A program made the translations under genes and the position numbers. A stretch of DNA of 64,000 nucleotides, from positions 1 to 64,000 of the forward strand of contig JAGHJI010000057.1 of assembly GCA_017886765.1 (NCBI GenBank), written 5' to 3'. Each line of letters opens with the position of its first letter. Position 1 is the stretch's first letter. The stretch is from Eubacterium sp. GTDB lineage: Bacteria; Bacillota; Clostridia; Oscillospirales; Acutalibacteraceae. Below, piece by piece: positions 47,688 through 57,282 of the stretch. Under the pieces are notes generated by a model. The model did no database searches and had not been told where the DNA came from. It saw nothing but the letters and a program-made list of their open reading frames with translations.

Positions 47688-49316
47688 ATGGATTATAAGG
47701 AAAAATACAGGCAGTGGCTTGATTTCGCGGATGCGCAGACAAAGGCGGAGCTTACCGCTGTTCAGGATGAAAAGGAGCTGGAGGACAGGTTTTACAAGGA
47801 CTTGGCTTTCGGTACGGGCGGTCTGCGCGGTATTATGGGCGCCGGCTCAAACAGGATGAATAAATACACCGTGGGCAAGGCAACGCTCGGTCTGGCGCAG
47901 TATCTTAAAAGTAAGAATAACGGTGATATTTCAGTTGCCGTGGCATATGATACCCGTAACAATTCGCAGTTTTTCGCAAAAACGGCGGCGGGCGTTTTTG
48001 CCTCTCAGGGAATCCGGGTGTATCTTTATGAAATGGTGGTGCCCGTTCCCGTGCTTTCCTTTATGACGCATTATCTGTCCTGTACGGCTGGTGTTATGAT
48101 TACCGCTTCTCATAATCCGAAAGAATATAACGGCTATAAGGTATACGATTCCAAGGGCTGTCAGTTCTGCACAGAGGACGCAAAAAACGCGATTTCGTAT
48201 ATTGACGCCATAACCGATTATTCCAAAATTCCTTTTACTGAAGAAAGCGGACTGATTACATACATCGGGGAAAAGGAGCTTTCCGCTTTCCTTGCTGAGG
48301 TAAAAAAGCAGTCGCTCTATGAGGAAAAAAGCGATTTGAAAATCGTATATACGCCGCTTCACGGTACCGGAAATATCCCGGTAAGAAGAATGCTGGAGGG
48401 TATGGATGTTACTGTTGTTAAGGAGCAGGAACTGCCTGACGGCAACTTTTCCACCGTGCGTTCACCGAATCCGGAGGAAAAGGACGCGCTGACCATCGCA
48501 ATTGAAAAGGCGCGGGAGATCGGTGCCGATCTGGTCCTGGGTACCGACCCCGACTGCGACAGAGTCGGCATAGCTGTCAGAGACGGTGAAGATTACAGAC
48601 TCTTTACCGGGAATCAGACGGGAGCGCTCCTTGTAAAATTCGTACTTACGATGAAAAAAGCGCAGCTGAATCCAAAATCGACCCTGATCAAAACCATCGT
48701 CACCTCTGACCTGGGCGCGAATATCGGCAGGCGTTTCGGACTGCAGGTGGAGGAAACGCTGACAGGATTCAAATATATCGGTGATAAAATCAATAAATAT
48801 GAACAGACAGGCGAAAGGGAATTTGTAATCGGTTACGAAGAATCCTACGGCTATCTGGTAGGAACGCACGCAAGGGATAAGGACGCTGTTGTGTCCTCCA
48901 TGCTGATCTGCCAGATGGCGGCATGGTGTAAAAATCAGGGAAAAACACTTGTTGACGGGCTGAATGAGATTTATGACGAATATGGTTATTATCTTGATTT
49001 CCTTGATTCCTTTGTCCTTAAGGGAAAGGACGGCGCTGAGAAGATACAGTCGCTTATGACTTATTTCAGAAACACCGGCAAAGACCTGTTTGACGGTATT
49101 GACAATATCGTGGATTTCAGTACGGGTATCCGTGATTTACCCAAGGAAAATGTCCTCAAATATATTTGGAAAGACGGCTCCTGGATGGCTGTACGCCCGT
49201 CGGGCACCGAGCCAAAGATAAAAGTTTATTATTCTGTTGTGGATTCCGACAGGGCAAACGCGCAGACCAGGCTTGACGCAATCAGAAATAAAATCAGAGA
49301 GATTATCGAGAAATAA
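47688..49316 (+). CDS. pgm: Phospho-sugar mutase (phosphoglucomutase)
   Basis: FGTGGLRGIMGAGSNRMN, MITASHNPKEYNGYKVY, GTDPDCDRVG. Confidence 0.94.
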   Translation: MDYKEKYRQWLDFADAQTKAELTAVQDEKELEDRFYKDLAFGTGGLRGIMGAGSNRMNKYTVGKATLGLAQYLKSKNNGDISVAVAYDTRNNSQFFAKTAAGVFASQGIRVYLYEMVVPVPVLSFMTHYLSCTAGVMITASHNPKEYNGYKVYDSKGCQFCTEDAKNAISYIDAITDYSKIPFTEESGLITYIGEKELSAFLAEVKKQSLYEEKSDLKIVYTPLHGTGNIPVRRMLEGMDVTVVKEQELPDGNFSTVRSPNPEEKDALTIAIEKAREIGADLVLGTDPDCDRVGIAVRDGEDYRLFTGNQTGALLVKFVLTMKKAQLNPKSTLIKTIVTSDLGANIGRRFGLQVEETLTGFKYIGDKINKYEQTGEREFVIGYEESYGYLVGTHARDKDAVVSSMLICQMAAWCKNQGKTLVDGLNEIYDEYGYYLDFLDSFVLKGKDGAEKIQSLMTYFRNTGKDLFDGIDNIVDFSTGIRDLPKENVLKYIWKDGSWMAVRPSGTEPKIKVYYSVVDSDRANAQTRLDAIRNKIREIIEK

Positions 49317-49329
49317 CGGAGATTTGAGA

Positions 49330-49572
49330 ATGAACAAAGTACAGAACTATGTTGAGACCGTTCTGCAGCCCAAATTGCAGGGCGACGGAGGCTGGGTAGA
49401 ATTTGTTTCACTTGAAAACGGCGAGCTTTCCCTGGTTTTCAGGGGTGAGTGCTCAAAGTGTCTTATCCTTCACCGCTGCACCGCATGGATAGAAGAGCAG
49501 ATAAAAAAGGACCTGAAGAAAAGCGTTAAGGTCACTGCCATACGTAAAAAACCGTATTTTCAGGATGTTTAA
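49330..49572 (+). CDS. NifU C-terminal (Nfu)-like small protein
   Basis: VLQPKLQGDGGWVEFVSLENGELSLVFRGECSKCLILHRCT: GDGG...GxCxxC pattern. Confidence 0.78.
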   Translation: MNKVQNYVETVLQPKLQGDGGWVEFVSLENGELSLVFRGECSKCLILHRCTAWIEEQIKKDLKKSVKVTAIRKKPYFQDV

Positions 49573-49586
49573 GGAGGTATTGCATC

Positions 49587-52514
49587 ATGGCGCATATTAA
49601 AGTTGTCAGGCGTTCCATGCGTCCTGAGGAATGGACGGATCTGCGCTTCGGCTGGCTGAAGCGTTACATATATGACAAGAAGTGGGAAATCGAAAATCTT
49701 ATGATCCGTGACGCCCGTCAGGTCTCCGAAATGGAGTTCGAATATTACAGCGATGGATACAGACCGCTGAAAAAGGGAGATATGTATTTCACTCCCGACG
49801 GTACGGCTTTTATAAAGGCCGACGTGAACATCCCGAAGGAACTGCAGGGCAGGGAACTTTGGTTTTCCCTTAAGACAGCGGCGGAGATCTGCGTTAAGGT
49901 AAACGGAAAATATATCGGCGGTGTGGACCCGAACAGAGAGCGCATGCTCCTTTCTCCGTATGTGGATGATAAAGAGACCCTTCATTTTGAAATGATGGGC
50001 TATAACCGCTCAAAGCCGGACGATGAGCGCAATCCGGAATCCCTTTCGGTCCGGGGATGTCGTCAGATTTTTGAGGGGGCGTGTATCTGTACGGTCAATC
50101 ATGTTGTGCAGGACCTGGTTTGGGACTTTGAGGTTTTGCTTGATATCGCCAAAAGTGATCTGTTTAATGAGGATTACAGGAATTTTCTTAACAAAGAGCT
50201 CAATAACGCCATGAATCTCATTGACTTTGACAGCGATGAACTTTCAGGCATTGAGGCATGTCAGCGATATTTGAACGATGTTGTTTTCGCGAATGATAAT
50301 TACAAGGGCAGCGGTGATGTGGCGCTCATTGCTCATTCCCATCTTGATATCGCGTATTACTGGCGCAGGATACATGCCGTGCAGAAAAATCTCCGCACCG
50401 TGCTCATCCAGCTGCGTCTTATGGACAGATATCCCGATTTTAAGTACACCCATACGCAGCCCTATGTTTATGAAACACTGGAAAAGTATTATCCGGATGT
50501 TTTTGAAGAGCTTAAGGAAAAGGTGAAGAACGGTCAGTTTGAGCCGGTCGGCGCCATGTATGTGGAGCCGGACTGCAATGTTCCCTCGGCGGAATCCCTT
50601 GTCCGTCAGTGTCTTTACGGTCAGCAGACTTATAAAAGAATGTTCGGTAAAACGGTAAACAACGCCTGGCTGCCGGATGTGTTCGGTAACAGCTGGATAT
50701 TGCCCCAGATACTGAAAAAAAGCGGCGTGGATTATTTCGTTTCCAACAAGATGTCGACCTGGAATGACACCAACCGTTTTCCCCATAATAATTTTATTTG
50801 GAAAGGTATTGACGGCTCCGAGGTGCTCGCCTGCGTTCCCCCCACGCATTTTATAACCTGGAATATGCCGTCGCAGATTCAGGAAAACTGGGAGGCTTAT
50901 ATTGATAAGGACAGCGGCGGCCAGACCATGAATATGTTTGGCTACGGTGACGGCGGCTCCGGCTGTACCGAGGAAATGATAGAGCTGATGCACCGTTTTG
51001 ACAAGCTGTCCGTTATGCCGAAATGCGAGCATATGGGCGGCGCGGAGTTCCTTGAAAAAAATCTGAAAAATAATGATAAGCTGGAGACATGGGACGGTGA
51101 GCTTTATCTGGAAATGCACAGGGGAACCTTTACCACCAAGTCCGATTTAAAGCGCGCCAACCGGCATCTGGAGTATAAGCTGCGTGATGCGGAAATGCTG
51201 TCGGTTTTGCGGGGCGAGGATCATACGGCGGAAATTACCCGGCTTTATAAAAAACTGCTGATTAATCAGTTCCATGATATTCTGCCCGGTTCGCATATCC
51301 ATCCGGTATATGAGGATGCTATGGCGGATTACAGGGAGATTGAGGATGGCCTGGATAAGATCATCGGCACCGGCTCAAAATATTTCAACACGCTGAATTT
51401 CAAACGAGACGCGCTGACCTTTGTGCCCAACAGAAAGGGTACCGCTACACGCCGCGGTGAAAAGGGTAATTGGATGATTCCGAATATTCCGCCCCTTTCC
51501 TCCGCGAAACTCAGAGGGGTAAAATTCAGCGGTCAATGGATAACAGTGGATGAAACGGTTGAAACCCCGTTTTACTTGATAAAATTCAATCCGGACGGCT
51601 CCATAGCTTCGCTGTTTGATAAGGAAAACGACAGGGAATGGGTCAGCGGTGATTTCAACAAGCTGAAAATCTATACGGATTATCCCGGCAATTACGACGC
51701 CTGGGATATCCTGCCGAATTACAAGGATAAACAGATTGAGGTCAAGGTCATGGAGCCTCTGGCGCTCTGGGAGCAGGACGGCGAAAGCGCCACCTTTAAG
51801 ACCGTGCTGGGTACGGATCAGTCAACCTGGACAATGCTTGTTCGTGTGTTCAGGAGAAGCAGGGGTATAGAGGTAGAAAACATCGTGGACTGGAATGAAA
51901 AGCACAGGCTGGCAAAAGCCGAGTTCGGCTGTAATGTGCTGGCACGCAAAGCGCTTTGCGATACCTCCGCCGGATTTATTGAGCGGGATACCCACAGAAA
52001 TACAAGCTGGCAGCAGGCACGTTTTGAGACCTGCCACCACAAGTGGGCTGATCTTGCGGAAACCGACGGCGGCGTAGCGCTGATCAATGACGGCAAATAT
52101 GGAATCGGATTTGATGAAAACACAATGTCTCTCTCTCTGCTGCGCGCCACCATCAGACCGGACGTAACAAGCGATATGGGCCGTCACAATTTCTGTTATA
52201 TGATTATGCCCCACAGCAAAAACGCTGTTGAAGCAGATATAAACCGTATTGCATTTCAATATAACATCCCCCTTGTGAAAGCGGACGCCGAATATAACGG
52301 CGAGCACTTTGCCCCGCTTTATATGCAGGCAATGAAAAAATCTGAGGACGGCAATATGACCGTTATCCGACTTTCCGAGCAGGACGGCAGGAGAGGAAAG
52401 ATCCGGCTGAATAAAAAGGTTAAACTGCTCAACCTGCTGGAAGAGGTTGAGGGTGAAACCGATGTGATTGAATACACGCCCTTTGAGATGATCACAATAG
52501 GAGTGGAGCAATGA
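49587..52514 (+). CDS. GH38-family alpha-mannosidase
   Basis: LIAHSHLDIAYYWR, GAMYVEPDCNVPSAESLVRQCLYG, WLPDVFGNSWILPQILKKSG. Confidence 0.93.
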   Translation: MAHIKVVRRSMRPEEWTDLRFGWLKRYIYDKKWEIENLMIRDARQVSEMEFEYYSDGYRPLKKGDMYFTPDGTAFIKADVNIPKELQGRELWFSLKTAAEICVKVNGKYIGGVDPNRERMLLSPYVDDKETLHFEMMGYNRSKPDDERNPESLSVRGCRQIFEGACICTVNHVVQDLVWDFEVLLDIAKSDLFNEDYRNFLNKELNNAMNLIDFDSDELSGIEACQRYLNDVVFANDNYKGSGDVALIAHSHLDIAYYWRRIHAVQKNLRTVLIQLRLMDRYPDFKYTHTQPYVYETLEKYYPDVFEELKEKVKNGQFEPVGAMYVEPDCNVPSAESLVRQCLYGQQTYKRMFGKTVNNAWLPDVFGNSWILPQILKKSGVDYFVSNKMSTWNDTNRFPHNNFIWKGIDGSEVLACVPPTHFITWNMPSQIQENWEAYIDKDSGGQTMNMFGYGDGGSGCTEEMIELMHRFDKLSVMPKCEHMGGAEFLEKNLKNNDKLETWDGELYLEMHRGTFTTKSDLKRANRHLEYKLRDAEMLSVLRGEDHTAEITRLYKKLLINQFHDILPGSHIHPVYEDAMADYREIEDGLDKIIGTGSKYFNTLNFKRDALTFVPNRKGTATRRGEKGNWMIPNIPPLSSAKLRGVKFSGQWITVDETVETPFYLIKFNPDGSIASLFDKENDREWVSGDFNKLKIYTDYPGNYDAWDILPNYKDKQIEVKVMEPLALWEQDGESATFKTVLGTDQSTWTMLVRVFRRSRGIEVENIVDWNEKHRLAKAEFGCNVLARKALCDTSAGFIERDTHRNTSWQQARFETCHHKWADLAETDGGVALINDGKYGIGFDENTMSLSLLRATIRPDVTSDMGRHNFCYMIMPHSKNAVEADINRIAFQYNIPLVKADAEYNGEHFAPLYMQAMKKSEDGNMTVIRLSEQDGRRGKIRLNKKVKLLNLLEEVEGETDVIEYTPFEMITIGVEQ

Positions 52515-52900
52515 CAGCAACGCAGATTATTATAATAGTTGTGGTTGTATTGGTACTGGGAATCGTAATTTTCCCTTTGATTAACCGTCGTCAGTTCCGT
52601 AACCTGCCGCCTGACCAGCAGGTGAGGATCATCATGAAGGAAGCAAAGGGACTGATCTATTATAAAAACGTGTCAAAGGGCAGCACGGGGCTTCTTTATT
52701 ATGTGAAGAATAAGCGTAAGATTTTAGTTTTTCCCTGGGTGCTTTATGACGGTAAAATGCTTTGTACCAGGGATGATCCTTTCGCGCACTGGGATTATCC
52801 GGAGGAAAAGCAACCTCTTAACGAAGATGAGCTTGCCCAGCTGAAAGAAGAGCTTGAAAAGTTTAATAAAAAAAATCCCGTTAAAATTATTTTCAAATAA
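52511..52900 (+). CDS. hypothetical protein with N-terminal TM helix
   Basis: ATQIIIIVVVVLVLGIVIFPLI; translationally coupled to GH38 gene. Confidence 0.75.
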   Translation: MTATQIIIIVVVVLVLGIVIFPLINRRQFRNLPPDQQVRIIMKEAKGLIYYKNVSKGSTGLLYYVKNKRKILVFPWVLYDGKMLCTRDDPFAHWDYPEEKQPLNEDELAQLKEELEKFNKKNPVKIIFK

Positions 52901-52904
52901 AGGA

Positions 52905-52944
52905 AAAGAACAGGCGTCCAATTTTCTGACGCCTGTTCTTTTTG
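52905..52944. terminator. bidirectional terminator
   Basis: AAAGAACAGGCGTC caattttct GACGCCTGTTCTTTTT. Confidence 0.85.
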
Positions 52945-52955
52945 TTATGAGATCA

Positions 52956-53111
52956 TTATGCCTGTGAGAACTGGTCTTTTCCCACGAAGCAAAGGGGACA
53001 TTCAAAATCCTCGGGTACATCTTCCCATTTGGTGCCGGGAGCGATTCCGCCCTCAGGATAACCCTTCTCTTCGTCGTATTCCCATCCGCATACATCGCAA
53101 ACGTATTTCAT
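52956..53111 (-). CDS. Rubredoxin (51 aa, missed by the ORF track)
   Basis: Minus-strand translation MKYVCDVCGWEYDEEKGYPEGGIAPGTKWEDVPEDFECPLCFVGKDQFSQA: CxxCG...CPLC rubredoxin motifs. Confidence 0.95.
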   Translation of the reverse strand: MKYVCDVCGWEYDEEKGYPEGGIAPGTKWEDVPEDFECPLCFVGKDQFSQA

Positions 53112-53230
53112 AACACAACCTCCTTACTTTTTATACAAGGCGAAGTATCGCCCCGCCCTGATTTTGTTGCTATATTTATTATAGGGTATTTTAGGTGAAA
53201 ATACAATATTTATTAATTTTCTTTTTTCTA

Positions 53231-53272
53231 TTGACAAAAGTGTATTAACTGTATATACTGTAAATATACAGT
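53231..53272 (+). promoter_or_regulatory. promoter with overlapping palindromic operator, likely GntR autoregulation
   Basis: TTGACA (53231-53236), 17-bp spacer, TATACT (53254-53259); inverted repeat ACTGTATAT actgtaa ATATACAGT 53248-53272. Confidence 0.8.
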
Positions 53273-53289
53273 AAGGAAGGAGCGGGTCG

Positions 53290-53661
53290 GTGTATATATT
53301 CATTGATAATAAAAGCGGAATTTCGATTTACGAGCAGATCTATACACAGATCAAGAATCAGATTATCAACGGTTCTTTAAAGGAAGACGAGGCATTGCCC
53401 TCTATCCGCAATCTCGCAAAGGATTTAAAAATCAGCGTCATAACCACAAAGCGCGCCTATGACGAGCTGGAGCGTGACGGTTTTATATATACTGTTGCGG
53501 GTAAAGGCTGTTTTGTCGCTCCTAAGAATGTTGAACTTCTGCGGGAAGAAAATCTGCGGAAAATTGAGGAATATATAGAAAAAATCATGCAGCTTTCCGC
53601 CGCCTGTAATTTAACGAAGCAGGATATTATAGATATGATAAACATTATGGAGGAGGAATAA
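53290..53661 (+). CDS. GntR-family regulator (YtrA-like)
   Basis: SGISIYEQIYTQIKNQIINGSLKEDEALPSIRNLAKDLKISVITTKRAYDELERDGFI. Confidence 0.94.
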   Translation: MYIFIDNKSGISIYEQIYTQIKNQIINGSLKEDEALPSIRNLAKDLKISVITTKRAYDELERDGFIYTVAGKGCFVAPKNVELLREENLRKIEEYIEKIMQLSAACNLTKQDIIDMINIMEEE

Positions 53662-53663
53662 CC

Positions 53664-54509
53664 ATGAATGCGATTGAGATAAAAGATTTGTGCAAATCCT
53701 ACGGCAGTTTCGGTATTGATCATCTCAGCATGACCTTGCCCGGCGGCTGTATACTCGGACTGATCGGCGAAAACGGAGCCGGCAAGAGTACCACGATAAA
53801 ATGCATCCTTGATATTGTTCATAAGGACAGCGGTACAATAACCCTGCTCGGAAGAGATAATCCGAAAGAGATCAAGGCGGCTAAGGAGGAAATCGGCGTT
53901 GTTCTTGATGAAGCCGGCTTCAGCGGCTGTTTCAATGCGCTGGATATCGGCAGAATTATGTCCCTTACTTTTAAAAACTGGGACAGCGCACAGTACAGCG
54001 CCTATCTTGAAAAACTGCAGATACCGAAGAATAAGAAATTCAGCGAATTTTCACGCGGTATGAAAATGAAACTTTCCATTATCGTTGCCCTTTCCCATCA
54101 TGCTAAACTGCTGATACTTGATGAGGCGACCAACGGACTTGACCCCGTGGTGCGTGATGAGATAACGGATCTGTTTCTGGAATTTACCCGTGATGAAGAG
54201 CATTCGATTCTGATTTCCTCCCACATCGTCAGTGATCTTGAAAAAATATGTGATTACATCGCGTTTATTCATGACGGCAAACTTCTGCTCTATGAAGAAA
54301 AAGACAGACTCAGGGAGGAATATGCAATCATTCACTGTACGGCGGAGCAGCTCGGTGAGCTTGACGCTTCGGCGGTTATAGGAGAACGCGTTTCTGATTA
54401 CTCGGCGCAGGCGCTTGTTAAACGAAGCAAAATACCTCAGGGATTCAGCGTGAGCCCCGTCAGTATTGAGGAGTTATTTGTGTTTATGGTAAAGGGGGAT
54501 AAAAATTGA
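53664..54509 (+). CDS. ABC transporter ATP-binding protein
   Basis: GLIGENGAGKSTTIKCI Walker A, FSRGMKMKLSI, LLILDEATNGLDP. Confidence 0.95.
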   Translation: MNAIEIKDLCKSYGSFGIDHLSMTLPGGCILGLIGENGAGKSTTIKCILDIVHKDSGTITLLGRDNPKEIKAAKEEIGVVLDEAGFSGCFNALDIGRIMSLTFKNWDSAQYSAYLEKLQIPKNKKFSEFSRGMKMKLSIIVALSHHAKLLILDEATNGLDPVVRDEITDLFLEFTRDEEHSILISSHIVSDLEKICDYIAFIHDGKLLLYEEKDRLREEYAIIHCTAEQLGELDASAVIGERVSDYSAQALVKRSKIPQGFSVSPVSIEELFVFMVKGDKN

Positions 54510-55132
54510 AAGGTCTGCTGGTAAAGGATTTTACTCTGCTTTTTAAGGCGTGTAAATCAATATTGATAATTATTGCTGTCTTTTTTGTTATTATTCCTTT
54601 CTCAGATTCATACGGATTTTTAAATTATTATGTAATTATTCTTGCCGCAATGATCCCCGTTACTTTAGTCGCGTATGATGAAAAGGAAAAATGGGATTTG
54701 TATTTCCAAACGCTTCCCGTATCTAAGTCAGACTATGTTTCTGCTAAATATCTGACGGGACTCATATTAGAGGGAATTGTGTTTTTGGTTTTGGTAGTAT
54801 TAAGAAGATTAAGTTATTCAAATACAAATGATTTGCTTGCCTACGCATCATTTCTGTTTATATTAGGTACGGTCTTTTTATCTGTAAATTTACCCGTTGT
54901 GTTCAAATTCGGGTCTGTTAAAGGCAGAATAGTAAATATCGTTCTTATTATAATTGTTTTTGCTTTGAGCTTCATTGGTATGGAATTAGGAAGCGCTTCA
55001 TTAGAAACTGTATTAAATGTGATATCCGGGAAATATAATATGCCGCTTTTCTCCGGTGTGATAGCCGCTACGCTGTTGCTGGTCGTTTCATGGATAATGT
55101 CTGTTGCGATTTATAAAAAGAAAGAAATATAG
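54506..55132 (+). CDS. ABC-2 type permease
   Basis: Hydrophobic ORF coupled to ATPase; DEKEKWDLYFQTLPVSKSDYVSAKY. Confidence 0.88.
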   Translation: MKGLLVKDFTLLFKACKSILIIIAVFFVIIPFSDSYGFLNYYVIILAAMIPVTLVAYDEKEKWDLYFQTLPVSKSDYVSAKYLTGLILEGIVFLVLVVLRRLSYSNTNDLLAYASFLFILGTVFLSVNLPVVFKFGSVKGRIVNIVLIIIVFALSFIGMELGSASLETVLNVISGKYNMPLFSGVIAATLLLVVSWIMSVAIYKKKEI

Positions 55133-55134
55133 TT

Positions 55135-55164
55135 AAAGCAGGTCTTATAAAGGACCTGCTTTAC
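55135..55164. terminator. bidirectional terminator
   Basis: AAAGCAGGTC cttataaag GACCTGCTTT between convergent genes. Confidence 0.7.
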
Positions 55165-55586
55165 ACTTTTTCCAGCACTTTGAAGGTCACGCCGGACAGC
55201 ACGAACCATATCAGTGAAAAAGGAACGCATATCTGACCTAAAAAATTCAGCGGCACATTGGAATAATCCCATACATGTTCCTTTAAAATAATATTGAACA
55301 CGATACCGAATACAAGCTCGATTCCCGTTATGATCAGCATGCCCGCCAGGCATCTTGCCCACAGCGGCAGTTCATAATTTTTGCTGATAAAATAAAATGT
55401 GCTCAGGACGATCGCTCCGGCGAAAAACATGGAATAGTGGGTCCTGCCCCGGTATATGATTTCAATCAGACAGTATCCGAATCCGCCTATCAGCGCCGCC
55501 AATAAATAATTTAAAAATGTTCTCATAATTGTATTATTTTTATATTTGTGATAAAATACACTTAGCAAATTCAGGCAGGTAAACAT
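55161..55586 (-). CDS. small multi-TM membrane protein (putative ABC-transporter type IV family)
   Basis: LLAALIGGFGYCLIEIIYRGRTHYSMFFAG, several TM helices. Confidence 0.7.
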   Translation of the reverse strand: MFTCLNLLSVFYHKYKNNTIMRTFLNYLLAALIGGFGYCLIEIIYRGRTHYSMFFAGAIVLSTFYFISKNYELPLWARCLAGMLIITGIELVFGIVFNIILKEHVWDYSNVPLNFLGQICVPFSLIWFVLSGVTFKVLEKV

Positions 55587-56918
55587 ATGAGAATAGCATC
55601 AGACGCTAAAATGATAATAGAAATACTGGAGCAGGCAGGCTATGAGGCTTTTGCTGTGGGCGGCTGCGTGCGGGATTTTCTTATGGGCAGACCCTGCGAT
55701 GATATGGATATAACCACTTCTGCCAGACCCGCGGAGACGGAAAAGATACTAAACAATCATCAGATAAAATGTATTGAAACGGGACTGAAACATGGCACCA
55801 TAACCGCTGTGACCGACGGCGGCAGCTTTGAGATTACGACTTACAGAACCGACGGCGCTTATACGGATAACCGCCACCCTGAACATGTAGAGTTTGTAAC
55901 GGACATTAAAGAGGATCTGTCACGCCGTGATTTTACAATAAACGCAATGGCATATAATGACAGAGCGGGCATCGTCGACCTTTTCGGCGGGCGTGATGAT
56001 TTGGATAAAAAAATAATCAGAGCCGTGGGTGACCCTGATAAAAGATTCAAGGAGGACGCATTGAGGATTATGCGGGCGATCCGTTTCGCCTCCGTTCTGT
56101 CATTTGATATAGAAACGCAAACGAAAAAAGCTATATTCAACAATAAAGAGCTTTTGAAAAATGTATCGTACGAACGTATTTTTACTGAGTTATCCAAGCT
56201 TCTGCTGGGTGAAAACGTTTTTAACGTTCTTATGGAATACAGAGAGGTTATCGGCGTTGTTATCCCTGAACTGCTGGCAATCTTCCATATTCCGCAGAAT
56301 ACAAAATGGCATATATATGATGTTTGGGAACATACCTGTAAATCCGTGGAGGCTGCGCCAAAGGATTTGGCTCTGCGTCTGACCATGCTGCTGCATGATA
56401 TCGGAAAAGCCTATGCAAAAACAACAGACGAAAACGGAACCGACCATTTTAAAGGGCATCAGAAAATAAGTGCCGAGTATGCCAGAACAGCTTTGAAACG
56501 CCTTAAGGTGCCAAATGAGATATATGACCGTGTGATGTTTCTTGTGCCTATTCACGATATGCACATAGGTACGGACAGAAAAAAAATAAAAAAATGGCTT
56601 TCAAAGGTGGGGGAGAAAGGTCTCAGAGATTTGATAGAGGTCAAGCGCGCCGATAAGCTTGCCCAGAATCCCGAAATGACGGAGCGGGAGTTGTCAAATC
56701 TCGGTGTCACGCAGAAAGAACTGGACAGGATTATTCGGGAAGGCGAGCCCTTTACGGTGAAAGCGCTTGCGGTCAACGGCTATGATCTGATCTCCTTAGG
56801 CTGCCGCGGCGAAGAAATAGGAGAAAAGCTTGCGCTCCTTTTGCAGAAGGTGATAGACGGTGAGCTGGAAAATGATAAGGAAAGTTTGATAACATATTTA
56901 AAACAAAAAGAGGTCTGA
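55587..56918 (+). CDS. cca: CCA tRNA nucleotidyltransferase with HD domain
   Basis: FAVGGCVRDFLMGRPCDDMDITTSARP, RRDFTINAMAYN, LLHDIGKAYA. Confidence 0.94.
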   Translation: MRIASDAKMIIEILEQAGYEAFAVGGCVRDFLMGRPCDDMDITTSARPAETEKILNNHQIKCIETGLKHGTITAVTDGGSFEITTYRTDGAYTDNRHPEHVEFVTDIKEDLSRRDFTINAMAYNDRAGIVDLFGGRDDLDKKIIRAVGDPDKRFKEDALRIMRAIRFASVLSFDIETQTKKAIFNNKELLKNVSYERIFTELSKLLLGENVFNVLMEYREVIGVVIPELLAIFHIPQNTKWHIYDVWEHTCKSVEAAPKDLALRLTMLLHDIGKAYAKTTDENGTDHFKGHQKISAEYARTALKRLKVPNEIYDRVMFLVPIHDMHIGTDRKKIKKWLSKVGEKGLRDLIEVKRADKLAQNPEMTERELSNLGVTQKELDRIIREGEPFTVKALAVNGYDLISLGCRGEEIGEKLALLLQKVIDGELENDKESLITYLKQKEV

Positions 56919-56941
56919 TGAACGGAATCATCAGACCTCTT
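56911..56941 (+). terminator. terminator hairpin, copy 1 of exact 28-bp repeat
   Basis: AGGTCTGATGAACGGAATCATCAGACCT then CTTTC; includes the cca stop codon. Confidence 0.75.
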
Positions 56942-57007
56942 TCAGACTGACGATAAAGTGGGCTGAACCACGTCGAAATAAAAGTGCATAATATTACATT
57001 CTCATTT

Positions 57008-57034
57008 GTAGGGGACGGTGTCCCCGCCGTCCCG
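57008..57034 (-). repeat. CCCCTAC-ended palindromic repeat
   Basis: Reverse complement CGGGACGGCGGGGACACCGTCCCCTAC. Confidence 0.5.
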
Positions 57035-57231
57035 TTCTGACGAAGGGATTGCAACAAAAAACAGCGGTAAGGATATCGAATCTTTACCGCTGTTCGGCGT
57101 TTTTCGTTTTTTGCTCAGGGGCGGTACCATCGTACAGCACCCATTCACAAGAAAACGAAATTACATCTCCATTTCTCGCAGTCTAACAGCGTGTAGAAAT
57201 CTATTCTTTGACTTTTTCTACACGCTGAAAC

Positions 57232-57264
57232 AGGTCTGATGAACGGAATCATCAGACCTGTTTT
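57232..57264 (+). terminator. terminator hairpin, copy 2 of exact 28-bp repeat
   Basis: AGGTCTGATGAACGGAATCATCAGACCT then GTTTTC. Confidence 0.7.
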
Positions 57265-57282
57265 CTAAATATATTTGATATA

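Noticed and set aside
50244-51119. 291-aa minus-strand ORF opposite the GH38 gene
   Set aside because: Antisense shadow of a clear GH38 coding region
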